Shown: positions 22,769 through 34,768 of the stretch, one piece after another
Layout: every line of letters starts with the position of its first letter
How positions within the stretch are numbered: position 1 is the stretch's first letter
Origin: Sisyra terminalis
Taxonomy: Eukaryota > Arthropoda > Insecta > Neuroptera > Sisyridae
Reading direction: 5' to 3'
DNA length: 64,000 bases
Assembly (NCBI GenBank): GCA_958496175.1
Contig: OY292274.1
Location: 57,918,630-57,982,629, forward strand
The notes under the pieces: model-generated
Told to the model about the DNA's origin: nothing
The model's input: only the letters and a program-made list of their open reading frames with translations
Database searches by the model: none
Translations under genes and position numbers: made by a program

Positions 22769-24344
22769 TAATAGTGAAAGTCTAGGTCAATCTTGATTTT
22801 CATTAAAAATATTAAATTTTAAAATACCAATAGGTGAGAATGCAGGAAGAAAACCGTAACGTTTAACTTAAAAACCGTAAATTTTGAATGTAATTTTCAA
22901 TATGAGCAAAATTGGATTTTTTGAAATTATATCACCATGCATATATGAAAAAGTAAAATTCATTATATAAAAAACACCTCATAAGATTAATTTAGCACTC
23001 CTTTTTTCCGCAAAAATACTTAACATAGCAAATCTTAACCCTTCCTTTTGAAATTAGTTGTACGTTATACTTGAATATGATTTTTTAAGTTAAAGATTTC
23101 TATGATACACTTGGAATGTTGGCTACTGAATATTAATTTAAGAAAGATTCCCCAACGAGGGAGGACACAAATTAAAATAATAACGAATATATGGAAGGAA
23201 ACCGTTTAGGTCAACTTATAGAAAATTATTTAATATTTATCTCAAAATGAATGTGCCCATTAAAACGGAAAAAAGGCGAGTTATTTGAATAATATTTTTA
23301 TGTCAACTGATATTGTGAGTTAGGTACATAGAATATCAAACTTTATTACAAGATCGTTAACCCCGCCGGGAAGATAGTTGTATAAAATTTAGCTGATCTT
23401 CCTATTTCAAAGAAGTAGGTCAGACGTTTTATTTATCAAATGTAGAAATTTCTTTTGCGAACCTTTAAAATATCACTGCTTTAATTGAGTTGGTTATTAT
23501 TTAGCATTTATGTTTATAGCTATGTAATTGTGAATTGTTAAATTTTTGTTCCGATTTTTTAAGGAAGAATAATGATAGATACTTATGATGAACGCGTTAA
23601 AAAATAGCATTTTTATAGAAATTACCAAAGAAAATAAAAGAATTATTTCTTAATTTTTGAAGTATTAACTTAAAGAGTATTATCAGAATTTATTCTTTCA
23701 ATTTTGCTTTCCTTTATAATCAGAATCAACAATCTTTGTACATGTTCTAGTTATATGAAGAAAATATAAAATAATTCCAAATTTATAGTGGCAAAATGGT
23801 TGTAATTTTTTTAATCCACAAAACAATTTCAGACAACTTAAGCTGCTTAAATAAAAGCTCTCTCATAAAAATTGTAATCAAAAAAATGTCAAAAATGCTT
23901 AAAACTTTCAAAGTAAAACGCTCAGTTCCCACAAAACGCATTTGAAAAAACCATCACTTTTATATCTTGAACAAAATTATTTTAACACTTTGTTTCATAT
24001 TATGAGAAACTTAATTAGATTGTTTCATAAACATTAAAACATAAATATTCAATTAATTAGAGTGTTTTATAATGAATTGGAAAATTATTAGTGAAATTGT
24101 GTTAAAAATAATATGTTAAGCTCGAAACAGGGAAATAATAAGTGAAAGATAATTGATAATTAATAATGATGGTTAAACCGATTAAACCTAAATAATTAAT
24201 GTTTTTATTTTAATCAAAACGGTAACGAATTTATTTGCTAAAGATAATTTTTAGCCAAAATAATATAACGAAAGAGTACAGAAAATGACTCCTAAGGCTC
24301 TTCATATATAGTATAATAATGCACTTGTATAAAGTTAGTTAAGC
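22769..24344. other. No recognisable feature
   Basis: AT-rich DNA; nothing supportable. Confidence 0.5.
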
Positions 24345-24386
24345 ATTAAACAAGCATTTTAACAGTCTTTGGCTGACATCTTCAGG
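24345..24386 (-). ncRNA. Decayed hammerhead core at the PLE 3' end
   Basis: Minus strand: CUGAAGA at 24379-24385, then UGUCAGCCAAAGACUG as a weak stem II, then UUAAAAUGCUUG where GAAA would be expected. It lies just downstream of the PLE coding remnant, where PLE pseudo-LTR ribozymes are found. The core is mutated and probably inactive. Confidence 0.4.
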
Positions 24387-25059
24387 TAATGTTTATTGTG
24401 TCAATTGTAAACAAATTCCTTATAAGGTGAATGTTTTGAATAATTAATCGTTAAGGATATTAGTTGAATCCAATTTGTGAGCTTTATTTATTTTATATTC
24501 TTCTGGAGTACTCCTATATAATCATTTCTTGCAAATATGTAGTGATTTAAAATTTGTTTCGAAAATTAAGCATTGATGATTTTTGTCATAGAGGTGTTTT
24601 ATAAAATTTGAAGTTATTGTTGAAGAAGGTTTCTTGGGTATATGTTCCTTATATCTTGTTCTAACAGAGATACCAGTTTGGACAATGTTGAATTTTTCAC
24701 AGGAACCACATTTAATTTTAAAAATTCCGGTTTTATTTTTCGTTGTAACTTGGTTGTTCTCCAATGGTTTAAGAATTTTCATCTTGTAGGTTGTTGAAAA
24801 TGCGATATTGAAGTTATTTTTCTTTAGGAAGTTGGCGATTGTAAAACTAAATATACTATTTAAGTTTGATTTAATACATTTTTTGTTTTCTTTTGGTGGA
24901 GTTGGAAGAATGGATTTTTTATTAAATTTCGATATTATTTTGTCTGCAATTGAGCTGTTGAATCTGTTAGTAGTGGCTACTTGTTTAATTATCTTAAATT
25001 CTTCTTCACGAGCTTTAGTGCTAAGAGGGAACTTGATCGCTTTGTACACTAGACATATA
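24387..25059 (-). pseudogene. Penelope-like element: linker and GIY-YIG endonuclease (copy 1)
   Basis: Open from 25049 to 24522 on the minus strand. The first part, YKAIKFPLSTKAREEEFKII, is the region that follows the reverse transcriptase in Penelope-like retroelements. Next is ADKIISKFNKKS and a basic linker, then the GIY-YIG-type endonuclease block: GIFKIKCGSCEKF, QTG, VRTRYKEH, IKHLYDKNH. The sister copy at 28.6 kb has YIG where this one has NIV, so the motif is damaged here. All RT motifs are lacking; the 5' end stops at the solo LTR (25064). It is a 5'-truncated, dead copy. Confidence 0.85.
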
Positions 25060-25063
25060 TTAT

Positions 25064-25486
25064 TGTAACAGAAAAGGAAGAAGTATGTCTCTCTCTTTGT
25101 GCCATGCCGGCACGCGATTGGCTTAGTGATTTCTTTCTCTCTCCCACTAATGTGAATGCATATATGGAATACTCGAGAAGTGTCTAGTGAAGTCTAGAGA
25201 AAGCTAGAACATTCTGGAATGTTGGGTTGCGGGTATATAAGGTGCTCAGTTTGAGTAAATCACAGTTCTGTACGGAAGTTCAGATTTGAATTTCCGTTAC
25301 AACAAAGCAATTACAAAGCAATTTTAGAATGATTTCGATTTAAAAGTGATATTTTCATTTAAGTGATTATTTTGACAAGTGTAATAAAAAAAGTGATTGT
25401 TAAGTGTGAGAGTGATTATTTATTTCCAAAAGAAATTAAAGAATGAATAACGCCATCTCAATACAGTTTTGAGACGTCACGTTACA
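25064..25486. mobile_element. Solo LTR of a retrotransposon
   Basis: 423 bp beginning TGTAACAG and ending CGTTACA (TG...CA with short inverted ends), flanked by the 4-bp direct repeat TTAT (25060-25063 and 25487-25490). It contains a TATA box, a plausible initiator and an AATAAA signal (25383-25388) in the right order for an LTR read on the plus strand. A 4-bp TSD fits Ty3/gypsy-type integration. It is more GC-balanced than its surroundings. No internal retrotransposon sequence is adjacent. Confidence 0.75.
25207..25270 (+). promoter_or_regulatory. LTR promoter with heat-shock-element-like array
   Basis: GAA (25207), TTC (25212), GAA (25217) and TT (25222) are spaced every 5 bases, reading AGAACATTCTGGAATGTT. 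This is the alternating nGAAn/nTTCn array bound by heat shock factor. TATATAAGG follows at 25234-25242 and a CAGTTCTGT initiator-like sequence near 25263. Spacing suits a pol II promoter. Function is inferred. Confidence 0.55.
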
Positions 25487-25490
25487 TTAT

Positions 25491-25592
25491 TATTCATTAA
25501 TATAACCACTATTAATGGATACAACAGCTAAATAGTAGACAAAATAATATCGAAATTTACTAAAAAATCCATTCTTTCAACTCTTCCAGCTT
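25491..25592 (+). pseudogene. Penelope-like element fragment, opposite orientation
   Basis: GGATACAACAGC, then GTAGACAAAATAATATCGAA and TTTACTAAAAAATCCATTC are the reverse complement of the PLE linker region in copies 1 (24896-24960) and 2 (28930-29005). It is about 90 bp and faces copy 1 across the solo LTR, leaving a head-to-head PLE arrangement. Confidence 0.7.
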
Positions 25593-27693
25593 ATATACTT
25601 CGATTTTATTTTTCATTGTAAAATGATGGAATTAAAATCGAACATCAAAAAGGTTAGTTTTCCACGGGGCTGAATTGTTTTTCCCAGTGTTGTCTATCCC
25701 TAAAATCGTTCCTTAACTTGGGTCAGTTTTCCTCTCTTTAAAAACTCCAAAATTTCAATCCATTTTCTTCCATTTTACCGAAGGTATTCCAGTATCCCAT
25801 TTATAACATTAAATATGAAATCTCTTTTTCTCTATCCAGTATTCTTTTTTCTTCGTTTTATCATCACGAGGATGATAGAATTTAAAAGTTCAAAACAGTA
25901 AATAAACTCATATAATTTGTGTAGTTAAAATCAACAGAAGGAAATTTAAAATTATAGGAAAAAAACATATTTATTAGAGAAAATTGACATTCTAACGTTC
26001 TTCTTCAGGAATATTAAAAAGTTATTAACTTCTCATTTTTATTAAATCCAAGATTTTTATGTAGTTTAAAGAAAATATGAGACGACTAGAATTTAATATA
26101 TTTTCAATGATCTGAAATTACTTTTCAAAGACGTCTCTTCATTTATTGTGAGTAATATTAAATTTAAAAATAAAATTATTAAAATAGATTTTATAACAAA
26201 CTTTCTACTTGTTTTAGTACTTATACAATAAATTAATTTTTTAAGAGTCTTCTTTGGGAATGATGGAAACAACTTTACACCAAGCAGTATTGTACATTAG
26301 CAGTTTACGCTTTTTATATCCCGTTTGTATGTATATGTAAAAGAAGTTTCTTTGTAATGCATGAATATTTAAGGCCGTTCTAGGACGTAGTAAATGCAAA
26401 GTAATAAAAGCCAATGCATTTTCACATAAATTTCATGTAAATAACATAGAATATCTATTCACATCTTACATAGTTTATAAAGAATTCGCGATTTAACACC
26501 AAAATAGACATAGCTTTAACATATGGTGAGTATTGATATTTATTAATTTTTTATCGATCAAATCAAAACATATATGAAATTTGAGGAATCTACTTGACAA
26601 AAATTATATTTTTTTAAAAAGATAATAAAGTCTTTAATAATAATAAGAGTAAAAAAATAACTACTTGTTATTGCCATTATAATTCAAAAATATATTTTTT
26701 TCTTAAGAATTTTTTAAGCCAGTGGAAATTCCAAGAACTAATACCGTTAAAAGCACTTTTTAAATGCAATAAAATAATAAAATATATAATACATTTAGAA
26801 AACGTTATGTAGATCACGGTTTAATATTTAACTGTCACGCATTTCCTCAGTGGAAAACTATATTTACTCAGAACATATAAGAGCATAAAATTCGCATCAT
26901 TCTTACTCGTCCTCCGTATAATTTAGACATCATTTACTATCAATGTCATACCTTTTGCGTTATGTTGGCAAATATATTTTACATCTCATATAACATTTAC
27001 AGCTAACATAGTTGTTTGACTTTCGAATTCTGTCCGATATAAGAGCTTGGAGGTGCGACATTTCTTATTTAAAAGAATTACGTTATTAAAGTTCAAATGC
27101 AATATCCCCTGTACTCGATGCTTCAATCACTCTTTTATTAACATCTTCGCCTTTGAAATTTTTTATACGCTGGCGCTGTTTCAAGAAACAAATTTCATTA
27201 TGAGAAAAAAATATACCTACGATATATTTCTTCTTTTGTAGTCATTTTCCATTCAATAGTTTCATTTCTTTTTCTTTGTATCTCGTGAAATTTTATGACG
27301 TTGAAATAAAATAAGTACACCAAGTTTTATTCATCTCTAATCTTTGTGATTCCCGAACGCATAATCGAATTTATAATAAATGAAGGTAATTTCCGTTTTA
27401 CTTCTCGTATTCTTACGATTCAACTTATAAAATGGTCCGTTTGTTTCTCAATATTGCCAAGCTAAGAAATTTCTTTCAAACTAATTTGAATTATATGATG
27501 AATTATTATCAAGAAAAATTGGTCCTTTTGTAGCAATTAATTATTTTAAAAATGAACAGTATTTGTAGTTTTATTTTTTTTAAAATTTAAAATATCGTTT
27601 AATTGGTTTTCAACTTTATCATTGTCATGTTTTGATTATCTTAAATATAGAAAAACTGAATCATGTTAATATAAATCAAGGCATTTTTTTCAT
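25593..27693. other. No gene; possible decayed hammerhead at 25990-26015
   Basis: AT-rich DNA. At 25995-26012 the minus strand reads CCTGAAGAAGAACGTTAG, which looks like a family-1-type core whose stem II and GAAA have been lost. Otherwise nothing supportable. Confidence 0.4.
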
Positions 27694-27697
27694 TTAA

Positions 27698-28361
27698 GGG
27701 TGGATCACCGTCAGAACGTAAAAAAAATGACTTTTTTAAAACTGCTGCCATTTTTTTAGAGATATTAAAAAACGGTCTTTGACATGTAAAAGTTGAAGTT
27801 TTGAAATATTTTTTTTTATTTGCCCCGATATGTCCCCTCTCCCCTTTTTACAGCGCTTTGAAAAAGGGTCCTCAAAGATGAGGAGGCAAACTGGAGACAA
27901 GTTTTCTCGGAAACCGGAAGTCGGATCATGATTTTCCAAAAAAATTAAGTTTTGGTAATGCGTCTTCTTGGTACTGAACCTCAAAAATTCGAAAAAAGTT
28001 GAAAATTCACAAAATGGCGCGACTTTGAAAAAAAAGTTAAAAAAAACAACCTTTTTTTGAACCTTTCCCCCTCTCCGACTTTGAGGGGGGGAGGTTTGGC
28101 CAATTTCAGAGGTTCAGTACCAAGAAGACGTGTTGAACTATAACACTCTCCAGTTTCAAGTCAATCCGTCCAATAGTTTCTGAAAAATCTTGTCTCCCAG
28201 TTTTAAAAAGTTGATTTCGAGAAAAACGCATTTAAAGTTTTTTTAAGATATTTTTTTATGTTATTAGCCATTCCAATCCTCTTAACACGTTATTTTTGAA
28301 TGTTATCAGAAGACATTTATGGAAAAAAAATCGATTTTTTTTTTCTGACGGTGATCCACCC
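27698..28361. mobile_element. TTAA-flanked MITE, copy 1
   Basis: 664 bp with terminal inverted repeats GGGTGGATCACCGTCAGAA and TTCTGACGGTGATCCACCC. Left flank is TTAA (27694-27697); right flank GTAA differs by one base. A second copy lies at 60167-60878 with TTAA on both sides. TTAA duplication is the piggyBac-superfamily signature, although a GGG terminus is not the usual CCC. The interior includes a GGGGGGGAGGTTTGGCC tract and has no transposase. The small frames inside are non-coding. Confidence 0.8.
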
Positions 28362-28365
28362 GTAA

Positions 28366-29400
28366 TGAATAATAATATATGTCCTATGACTCAATTCCTT
28401 CTCATCATCAGGTGTTATCAGGTAATGATTATTTTGGCAGTGGTAAACAAATTTCATATAGGTTGTTTGTTTTATACAATTTGTCGTTAAGGATGTTCTT
28501 TGGCTCCAGTTTGTGGGCTTTGTATATTTCATATTCTTCCAGGATGTTAATATGTGATCCTTTCTTCCAAATATGTAATGGCATAAAATTTGTTTCGAAA
28601 TTTAAGTATTAATAATTTTCGTCATAAAGATGTTTTTTCAAATTTGAAGTTGCTGTTGAAGTAGGTTCCTTGGGTGTACGTTCTTTATATCTTATTTCGA
28701 AAGATCTACCAATTGGGCCAATGTAGAATTTTTCACAGGAACCACATTTAATTTTATATATTCCGGTTTTATTTATCGTTGAAATTTCGTTGTTCTCCAA
28801 TAGTTTAAGAATTTTCATCATGTTGTTGTTTGTGGAAAATGCGATATTGAAGTTATTTTTCTTTACGAAGTTGGTTGTTGTAAAACTAAATATATTATTG
28901 AAGTTTGATTTTATATATTTTTTGTTTTCTTTTGGTGGAGTTGGAAGAATGGATTTTTTAGTAAATTTTGTATTATTTTGTCTACAATTAAGCTGTTGTA
29001 TCCGTTAGTAATGGGTGTATGTTTATCTTAATTTCTTCTTTACAAGCTTTGGTGCTAAGAGGGACTTGATCGATTTGTACACTAGACTGTTATAAGTTGC
29101 CATTTTTTGATTTTTTGGGTGAAATGATATTTTATGGATGAGTGTGTTCTAAGATGGTGGTTAATAAGTTCATTATGTCGTTGATTATCATATAATTATA
29201 TATCTTTGATGTTATTAGATTATATTCCAAAATTTTGGTTGTTTCTTCAACAGGGACATTTGTGTATAAGTTGACAATATCAAGTGATGCCATTTTGATA
29301 TTTTGTGGTAGTTTTAGGTTTTTAGTATTATTCATAAATTCATATGTGTTTTTTAATTAATGAATATTTTTTTGCAATATGATGCCTGATTTGATGGTTT
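28366..29400 (-). pseudogene. Penelope-like element: partial RT and GIY-YIG endonuclease (copy 2)
   Basis: Minus strand. 29335-29132 holds an RT fragment with motif A, ASLDIVNLYTNVPVEETTKI. It is followed within about 30 bp by the post-RT linker (near 29090, VYKSIKSL; KSILPTPPK-like at 28950). RT motifs B to E, including the catalytic YxDD region, are therefore deleted. The endonuclease (28821-28609) reads GIYKIKCGSCEKFYIGPIGR, then YKERTPKEPTSTATSN and KKHLYDENY, with the GIY and YIG motifs intact. Frameshifts separate the parts. Downstream (28370-28470) is PLE-like 3' sequence with a CTGATGATGAGAAGG block that may be a hammerhead remnant. The left edge abuts the TTAA MITE. Confidence 0.85.
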
Positions 29401-30249
29401 ATACTAATTTTAAATTTAATTTAATTATTATTTTTTGTTAACTATTTACTATAGCTTTTTAATAACTAAGGTTCTCAGCGACTCTAGAATTTAAGAAAAA
29501 TGTATTTTTCGAATTAATCATAGTCCTTTGTAATTTCATTGTTTTAATTTCAGATATTTGAAAATTTTTGTTAATGAAAATTGACACATAATAATAGTAA
29601 TTGTATTTATCATATATGTAGTTATAACATTAACAATAGTTTCATATAAAGCAAAGTTTTCAAAGTAATTCTATAAAGTGCGTTGGAATGTGAGGCATAA
29701 ACACTCTAATAATAGAATACTAAAATCTTTATGTAAAGTTCTCACTGATTAATATTTAAACCAGAAGATATATAAGTCTTCCCAAAGTTTGTATTGCACG
29801 GTTACTTAACGCCAGGGATAGCAACCCGCTCGTCAAAGTTTTATTTTCGCACTTGTAATTGGTTATTTCATCACAGAAAATATGATTTAAATGCAATTAA
29901 GTTCTTTAATATTAATTTTAAAATTTCAATAATACTTTAGGCTCTCGTTTTTTGTATTAAAAATTCCGCATTAAAGTAAAGATGCTCATCTCTGCTTTAC
30001 GTAAATACTATGAAACAAAGCTGGACGCCATTTAATTTAGAACAAGCCGATACTCGCGACTTCGTCAGTGTAACATTATATTGAATCAACAAAATAAATG
30101 ATTAATTCTATTCGTTGTTGACAATTAGATACCTAAATATGCCTTATTTAGATAAAAATATTATCCATATCTTAAGGCGATTTTTAACGTCCTTAAAGAC
30201 GTATTTATATAGATACTTGAATATCTCAATTATTTTGTGATTTAATTGA
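29401..30249. other. No recognisable feature
   Basis: AT-rich; nothing supportable. Confidence 0.5.
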
Positions 30250-30262
30250 TAAAAAAGCAATA

Positions 30263-30452
30263 AGAAGACAATTAAGGTTGTTTAAATAATTTTTTTTATT
30301 GAATTTAAATTGAAAATATTTTATTTTTGTGAATCAAGAAGCCTGATGAAGTTACATTACGTAACGAAACGTAGCTTGAACAACCGATCTTAAACAACCT
30401 GAATTGTCTTCTTATTTAAAAAAATAAAAGCTGAGATCTGAATTTTATGATC
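30263..30452 (+). mobile_element. Single-hammerhead Penelope-like relic (family 2, short form)
   Basis: 190 bp between a 13-bp TSD, TAAAAAAGCAATA (30250-30262 and 30453-30465). It has the outer arms of family 2 (AGAAGACAATT at left, CAACCTGAATTGTCTTCTTA at right) and the same tail ending GCTGAGATCTGAATTTTATG. Only the plus-oriented hammerhead is kept; most of the left arm is absent. Confidence 0.75.
30338..30378 (+). ncRNA. Hammerhead ribozyme core
   Basis: CUGAUGA at 30343, stem II GUUAC/GUAAC with a 5-nt loop, GAAAC then GUA, then GCUU. GCUU pairs fully with AAGC just before CUGAUGA (4-bp stem I). This is the best-matched stem I in the 2-bp-stem III family. Confidence 0.75.
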
Positions 30453-30465
30453 TAAAAAAGCAATA

Positions 30466-31323
30466 TTTGTACAACAAAACAAAGTGTAACTAATTTCGTA
30501 ACAAAATAAAAAAAATTGTTTTATTTTCTTTCAAACATTAACCCATTGATTTTAATTTCGGTAAAGATTTTCGCAGCTCAAAGGAGGATTACTAATAGAA
30601 CCATTTCGAAGATCAATGAAGCCAACTGAAAATTTTCTTCTGCTCTGAACTAACAAGTGAGAGTTTGAAAATACTTTGTACCCCAAATACATTGTTGTCG
30701 GTTTTTCAAGGCCAAACTTTTCCAGGAAAATGTTTTGCATTGCTAAAATCAGCACGCTGCTAGCTTTACTTTAGAATCTTTCCGAATGAATGTAATTTTA
30801 TATATTTCAATAAGTTTCGTTGTAAATTTTTTGGCTATTGTTTTAAGCCGTTTGATTTCTTCACTACATTTGCTTTTCACTACTTTTACTTATGAATTAA
30901 ATAAATTTTCTATAAGTGGAAAGAAAAAGCCTATGTGTTAATTAAATTAAAAGAATTACTCAAAATAGACCAATAGATTTCCGTTGATAGAACTTTAAAC
31001 GGATAGACAAAGAGTTGAATTTTATGCATAATATAAATAATACAGAAAATATAAGAATTTTTTTCTGTTACACACGATTTTGTATCAAAACAAAAGAAAT
31101 GTATCATAAGGATAATAAATTTTCAAGAACTTTTAAAAATCTTAAATAGGAATCATCCAATTTATATTTATTATGGATGTATCTATGTTTTTAAAGATGA
31201 AACGGTAAGTGATAAGTTTACAGTACCAGAGTAAACGTTGCACAATTAACATTGAGTGTTTTGGTGGTTTTATTTAAGATTTAAGGCTAGCATGGTCGGT
31301 TTTAACCAAAATATAACTATATA
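30466..31323. other. No recognisable feature
   Basis: AT-rich. The minus frame at 30552-30755 has mixed composition but no family I recognise. Confidence 0.45.
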
Positions 31324-31505
31324 GGGAAAAAATTTTGGTTTTTGGATCCAAAGCCGAGTGATTTGATGGACAATGTCGCCAATGTTTTGCAACCTCTCCG
31401 GGTCACATCTTCAGGACGTAATTGCTCCGAAACTCAATTTTGAAACGATGACGACATCGTCCATCAAACCACTCGGTTTGGACCCAAAAACCATAACTTT
31501 TTCCC
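31324..31505. repeat. Inverted repeat with a decayed hammerhead-like core
   Basis: Arms 31324-31378 and 31452-31505 are inverted (GGTTTTTGGATCCAAAGCCG against its diverged complement). Between them the minus strand reads CCTGAAGATGTGACC, then GGTTGCAAAACATTGGCGAC. That is a CUGAAGA, a wobble-rich stem II (GUGACC/GGUUGC) and AAAA in place of GAAA. It resembles the other hammerhead relics but is degenerate, and no TSD is found. Confidence 0.5.
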
Positions 31506-33640
31506 AAAAAAATTGTATTTTGAGTCATCTTTTAGAAATCAAAATTTCCATAAATATCAAATTTGAAGTATAAAATTGATTTATTTTTAAAGATTTATTA
31601 ACTTATTGAAAAAAGATAGTTGTAATTTCAGTACAAATTAAATTGATTAAAAAAGTTTTATTCAAGAAAATATAATACAAGCTTACCAACTCAATTAAGT
31701 AAAATGCACTTTGCACTTTTTATTTTCCAACGTCTTTGTGTACGGTTGAATCACAGTATTATACTACTTTTATCGTGTTGGAAGTTCTTTAATACTTTTA
31801 ATACTATCTGTTTATAGATGGATAATCCATAAGTATTTTAAATCACTTATTGAAAAATATGTCGGAAAATAAAATCAATTTAAAAAATAATGCTTATCAA
31901 GAATTATTAGTTCATTAGGTTTAGCAAAAATACTATAGTAGAAAAAACAATTTAATTTTTCTCGTAACCCACTTATGTTTTAGTAAAGTCTATGAATGTA
32001 TATGTAAACATCTTTCTTTGAATTACTGAAATGTTTTATTCATAATACATAAGAAAAGAAAATCATTTTTATGTAACGATATAAATTGTAAAGGTTTTTC
32101 TCCAGAGACTTTTGGAAACTAAGTATTAAATCTAATATATAACTTAAAAATTTGTAGATAAAAACTTTTGTTCCAGTAACAAATTCGTGCTTTATATATA
32201 TATATATAAAAAGTTGTATCACTGTCACAAAAATAAAAATCGATAATAGATACTTTGTGAGCTTTAAGATTTCATAGCAGATTTCAGACAGTGAAATAAT
32301 TTGTCTGGGTTATTTTTTAGCGTTTGTTTTGTCTTACTTTTTCTTTGGTAAATTTATACGTTGGAATTGTTTTAAAATATTTCTTAGAAATAGACTTTAT
32401 TAGATTTGCATTGTATGTACCTACTTTTCACGTGAGCAAACATTGTCTACGAATAATATATAAATATAGAGACATCTTTTTAGAGTTAAACATCCTAGAG
32501 ATTTAGCCCATACTATTCCCTACACAGATGCATTTGTGTTCGCTAAGGGAATTGAGTCACTGAAGTGGATTACCTTAATGCACCTGGGATTACGATAAGA
32601 TAGGTTCCATCTCGTATCGTACAGAAATTATTGTCACATTTGAAATTTAGTCATATGTTTGGGCCACAACGTCTACTACGTCGACAGTGAGTAACGACAA
32701 ATGAAATTAAAAATTTACGTTTCAGTTGGCAATGTTTGTTCATTTGAAAACATTACCTTCACAGAAAATTATTAACGTCCATTGATTTCATTATTTTAAT
32801 TTTACTCTTTTATTTTTTTGCCTCGAATTTTCATGTCAGAGAAATATGATTGAGACGATGATATATCACCAATTAATTCATTTGTAAACTTCCACAGATG
32901 CGAAGGTAAAACCATTGAAATATTCAACGAAGCAAAACGGAGAATCAGCAAATAATTTTTTTTTAAAAAAATCAGGTTTTTTTTCTTCAATTGAATAACA
33001 AGTAAAAAAATAAAATTTTGATTCAATAATAGAGTAGAAAAAGATTGAGGCCTCTTCAAAACTAACAATCTTTACAATACCTAAATTTTTCTTTTTATTA
33101 TTTTCCTTTTTCTGTCAAAACAATTTTAACTTTTTAGTCGATTTAAAGAAAGAATGCTGTTAGAAAAAGTTTTCACCTTTACCTTTTTTTATTTTGTATT
33201 TTAGGTCTCGCTTTCAAATGATAAAATACTACCCTAATACCTCGAATAAAAAATAAAGGTATAATCTTTGCCCCATATATAATCCTGTGTTGTTAAAACT
33301 TTCATTTTTGTTGCTATTTATCGTCGAAGAATGTAGAGTCGGACTTAACTTTTTTTTTGGTAAGAGTTGCTAGATTACCTTTAAAAAATAATGACCAAAA
33401 ATATAATTATTTTTTGTTGAACCTAATGAAATTTGGTGAGGCATTCAAAAATGATCAATTTACGGTGGATTTTTCATACGATTCTGGCAAATTTTTTTTT
33501 AATAATCTACTGTTAATTCACTATATAACTGCGTCTTTAGACTTGAATTATGGATAAAATATTTCGTCGTCAATTGCTTTCAGCTATATAAACCTATTTT
33601 AATATAAACAAAAAACAAAAAGTTTGGAAATATTCCACGA
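31506..33640. other. No recognisable feature
   Basis: AT-rich; a short TA run at about 32196-32210. Frames at 32040, 32324, 32802 and 33357 are low-complexity and unsupported. Confidence 0.5.
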
Positions 33641-33772
33641 AAGTACATCTATTCCTATGTATATATATCATCACGAGACGTAATAGGAGTAAATAGATTA
33701 TAACCGATTTTTGGCTTCTTTATGGGTCATCACATGGCATTTGTGAAGGAACCCAAAGCTATTATTCTTGAT

Positions 33773-33818
33773 AACCACTGATGAGGATCGCTTGTTAACC
33801 GAAATATTTATTTGGAAA
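33773..33818 (+). ncRNA. Hammerhead-like core, isolated (family 3, decayed)
   Basis: CCACUGAUGA (CUGAUGA at 33778-33784), then GGAUCGCUUGUUAACC with only part of stem II left, then GAAA at 33801-33804, UAUUUAUU and UGG. UGG can pair with CCA as stem I. It aligns base for base with the intact core at 45241-45282. No second arm is visible; it probably belongs to a truncated relic spanning about 33690-33840. Confidence 0.5.
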
Positions 33819-33840
33819 TAGTTTAGGTTAAAATATAGTT

Positions 33841-34437
33841 TAAATGCTTTTATGTTTTAAACCAAAATTGGTGAGCCAAAGCTCTGAATCTAAATTCAGA
33901 AAATTTTCGGGAATTTGAACTAAAATATTTCCTTTTAACTAAGCTCTAATCAAAGCAAAAAAAAATATATGAACTTCAACTTCAAAAATTTTTTTGTTAT
34001 ATATATGAGAAAAATCCCAATGAACCCGTTAAAATAAATAAAATAACCAAAAAAGCGTAGCGATACCTTTATAGCTGGTGTTAATCGGCCAAACATTGAC
34101 TTTGGAGATAAGATTAAAGTTACTATTTAAAAATATTTGGCTTAGAAATTTAAGCTCTAGGCTTTACATATTAAACACGTAGGATACCTTTTAAGTATAT
34201 CCTTATATTTATAGGTAAAGGTAAGCATGAATATCCATTTTAAACTGTATAACTTAACAATATATAGAAAGTTTCGGTCTTACTTTGGGTTGAATCTAAA
34301 AGAGATAACTCAAAATCGATTTCGATTGTAAAAATTCATTTAAAAATTACAGTTTTGATCTAACATTAGTTATAGCTTTATGATCGACGTCATTTTTAGA
34401 AAAAAAAATGTCAACATTATTTGAAATTTAAAAAAAC
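33841..34437. other. No recognisable feature
   Basis: AT-rich; nothing supportable. Confidence 0.5.
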
Positions 34438-34539
34438 ATAACACTTATTCCTGGTTGCTCTCATTCATGGTGTGGTAAATAATTAATAATGTTCTTGGGA
34501 ACTTGGATTTAAATAATAAGACGTTATTTTTCAAATTAT

Positions 34540-34583
34540 CTCAACGTTTCGTTGGTATTTATTTCCAACTTCTTCAGGAGAAT
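34540..34583 (-). ncRNA. Hammerhead ribozyme core, left arm
   Basis: Minus strand: CUGAAGA, stem II GUUGG/CCAAC around AAAUAAAUA, GAAAC, then GUUGA. Complete catalytic core; stem I is weak in this family. Confidence 0.7.
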
Positions 34584-34718
34584 TTTTGATGTTAATTTCC
34601 TCGTTGTAAATATTGGCTTTTTAACAAGATTTTTAACAAGATAATCGAGTGAGTACGGTTATTAAAGTTATCTTGTTAAAAAGCCAAATTTTTAGAACGA
34701 GGATGTTAACATCAAAAA

Positions 34719-34768
34719 TTCTCCTGAAGAAGTTGGAAATAAATACCAACGAAACGTTGAAATAATTT
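34719..34768 (+). ncRNA. Hammerhead ribozyme core, right arm
   Basis: CUGAAGA at 34724-34730, stem II GUUGG/CCAAC with a 9-nt loop, GAAAC then GUU at 34751-34758. Stem I candidates (GA/UC plus AU pairs) are weak. Confidence 0.7.

Noticed and set aside
24808..25068. 86-codon plus-strand frame
   Set aside because: Antisense shadow of the Penelope-like coding remnant.
30035..30075. ACTCGCGACTTCGTC as an inverted Helitron end
   Set aside because: The adjoining bases do not give CTAG and no Helitron body follows.
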